Assembly: GCA_016781775.1 (NCBI GenBank)
Contig: JADDPR010000553.1
Location: 1-6,529 of the forward strand
Length of the DNA stretch: 6,529 nucleotides
Origin: Rubrobacter sp.
GTDB lineage: Bacteria; Actinomycetota; Rubrobacteria; Rubrobacterales; Rubrobacteraceae
Direction of reading: 5' to 3'
A model generated the notes under the pieces. It did no database searches. It had not been told where the DNA came from and saw nothing but the letters and a program-made list of their open reading frames with translations. The position numbers and the translations under genes are program-made. This document shows positions 5,422-6,529 of this stretch, one piece after another. Position 1 is the first letter of the stretch. Every line of letters begins with the position of its first letter.

Positions 5422-6529
5422 TCAGACCTTGCTCGCCTCCCTAAGCCGCTCGGCGGCTTCGAGCGCCCCGGGCTCCAGGCGGTCGAACTCCTCGACCAGT
5501 TCGACGGGGACGGCGTTGCGGAACCGGGCGTAAAGGTAGATCTCCCCGAGGCGTGCCACCCCCGGCTCCCCGGAGACCTCCGCCGCCCTCCGGGCGTACT
5601 CCTCCGGCGTTTCGTGTCCTTCGCGGACCACACCGGCTTCCCCGAACGCCGCCGACAACGCCCCGTAGCGGCTGTACAACCGGGCATCGGAGACTTTACA
5701 GAGCGCTTCGGGTTCGGCCCGTAGCGCTTTTTGGCGACGTAGCGGCGGCCGTACACGGCGACGAGGGCGGCGCCACCGAGCAGGAGACCCGCGACGACGA
5801 TGCTGGTCGGGTCGAGGCTCGCCACGCCCCTCATAAGCGAACCGGCGGGCCTGAGGACGGGGCCTAGAACCTCGCCGGCCTTGGAGGCGACGAAAGAGAG
5901 GGCCTTGCTCCCCTGGAGGTCGCTCTGCTCGTGGTACTGCCAGGGCGTCGAGTCGAAGCCGGGGGTCGGGTCGAAGGTCGACCAACCGTGGCCGGGGAAG
6001 TACACCTCGACTCACGCGTGGGCGTCGGAGGCCTTCACCTCGTAGAGGCCCGTGAACGGGTTGTACTCGCCGGAGACGTAGCCCGTCGCGATGCGCGCGG
6101 GGATGCCAAGGGAGCGGGCCATGACGGCCAGGGACGAGCCGAACTGCTCGCAGTAGCCGCGCCCCTCCTCGAAGAGGAAGTACTCGACTGCGTCCATGTT
6201 CTCGCGCTGCGGCGGGATCGAGAGGTCGTAAGGGTAGCTGTTCTTGAGGTGCTCGTTGAGGGCGACCACGGCGTCGTAGGGGTTGGTGGCGTCCTTCGTG
6301 AGCTCGCGGGCGAGCTCGCGGGTGCGCTCCTGCCCGCTCGCGGGGAGCCTGAGGTACTTGTCCTTTACGGGCTCCGGGTAGTTTGTGCCCGCCATTCGGA
6401 GCTCATTCGGGGAGGCGTTGGGGACCTGCGAGATAACGGAGTACGTCGAGCCCTCGGGGATCTCGTAAGGGGCGCGCAGGGAATTGTACGGGTCTACCTT
6501 GATCCCGCTGGCCGGGAAGTACAGCGTCT
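5422..6529 (-). pseudogene. TgpA-type transglutaminase-like membrane protein, 3' part, broken by a stop and a frameshift
   Basis: The frame is open from the right edge, so the start and the usual N-terminal membrane half lie outside. The transglutaminase core is visible: catalytic Cys in GRGYCEQF (codon 6150-6152), His in SDAHA (6018-6020) and Asp in FDPTPG (5970-5972), in the family's order and spacing. Directly after DAHA the family has WVEV; here the Trp position is TGA (6012-6014), then VEVYFPGHGW continues in the same frame. A transmembrane helix follows (coding 5751-5804) with a basic RRYVAKK end. Near 5716-5732 the coding frame shifts by one base; the new frame gives RLYSRYGALSAAFGEAG and a helical C-terminal region like DUF4129, ending at TGA 5422-5424. 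One added base, for instance in the T5 run 5728-5732, restores it. Intact TgpA proteins are membrane-bound with an extracytoplasmic transglutaminase domain; the substrate is unclear. As read, the product would end right after the catalytic His, lacking the Asp. Confidence 0.85.

Noticed and set aside
5725..5735. Programmed -1 frameshifting at CAAAAAG in the transglutaminase gene
   Set aside because: The coding strand has only five A, so the classical A-AAA-AAG heptamer is incomplete, and the gene is already interrupted upstream by TGA.
6012..6014. TGA read as selenocysteine or tryptophan
   Set aside because: TGA ends the Excalibur gene at 2628-2630 normally, there is no visible SECIS-like need, and the family has Trp here; a point mutation or base error is simpler.
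6012..6395. ATG at 6395 as a true start of the transglutaminase
   Set aside because: The same frame is open to the right edge with protein-like sequence (TLYFPASGIKVDPY), and TgpA-type proteins have a long membrane N-terminus before the core.

Overview
The window looks like chromosomal DNA of a high-GC actinobacterium, and a Rubrobacter-like lineage is my best guess. The reasons are GC-rich coding DNA with GTG and TTG starts, Excalibur calcium-binding proteins, one LPXTG-type sortase substrate, and a TgpA-like transglutaminase. That assignment is inference. No tRNA, rRNA, CRISPR array or transposase is visible. Almost every gene encodes a secreted or cell-surface protein.

Layout. (1) Positions 1-679, minus strand: a secreted protein with an unnamed N-terminal domain. 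It is a paralogue of the first half of the large gene at 3745-5154, but a frameshift cuts it off, and its C-terminal part continues in another frame to the window edge. (2) 680-1419: a 740-base intergenic region between divergent genes. It holds several perfect inverted repeats, an AT-rich probable promoter zone near 1200-1262, and a strongly foldable leader (1268-1384) before the next gene. (3) 1420-3526, plus strand: a probable three-gene operon. It encodes a small tyrosine-rich secreted protein with a perfect metzincin-type HExxHxxGxxH motif, a membrane-anchored protein with three Excalibur domains, and a wall-anchored (LPATG) protein with two Excalibur domains. A terminator-like hairpin follows. 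(4) 3745-5154, plus strand: a 469-residue secreted protein with the same N-terminal domain as gene 1 plus a C-terminal M23 (LytM-like) peptidase domain in which one zinc-binding His is replaced by Lys. A 23-bp hairpin follows. (5) 5422-6529, minus strand and convergent: the C-terminal half of a TgpA-type transglutaminase membrane protein. It is broken by an in-frame TGA exactly where the conserved Trp after the catalytic His belongs, and by a later frameshift.

Taken together, the locus reads as a cell-envelope island: calcium-binding surface proteins, a putative small metalloprotease, M23-type wall proteins and a transglutaminase. No gene here shows how they would be coordinated. Three reading-frame lesions in two of six genes mean either real decay or sequence error, and this must be settled before any functional reading of those two genes.
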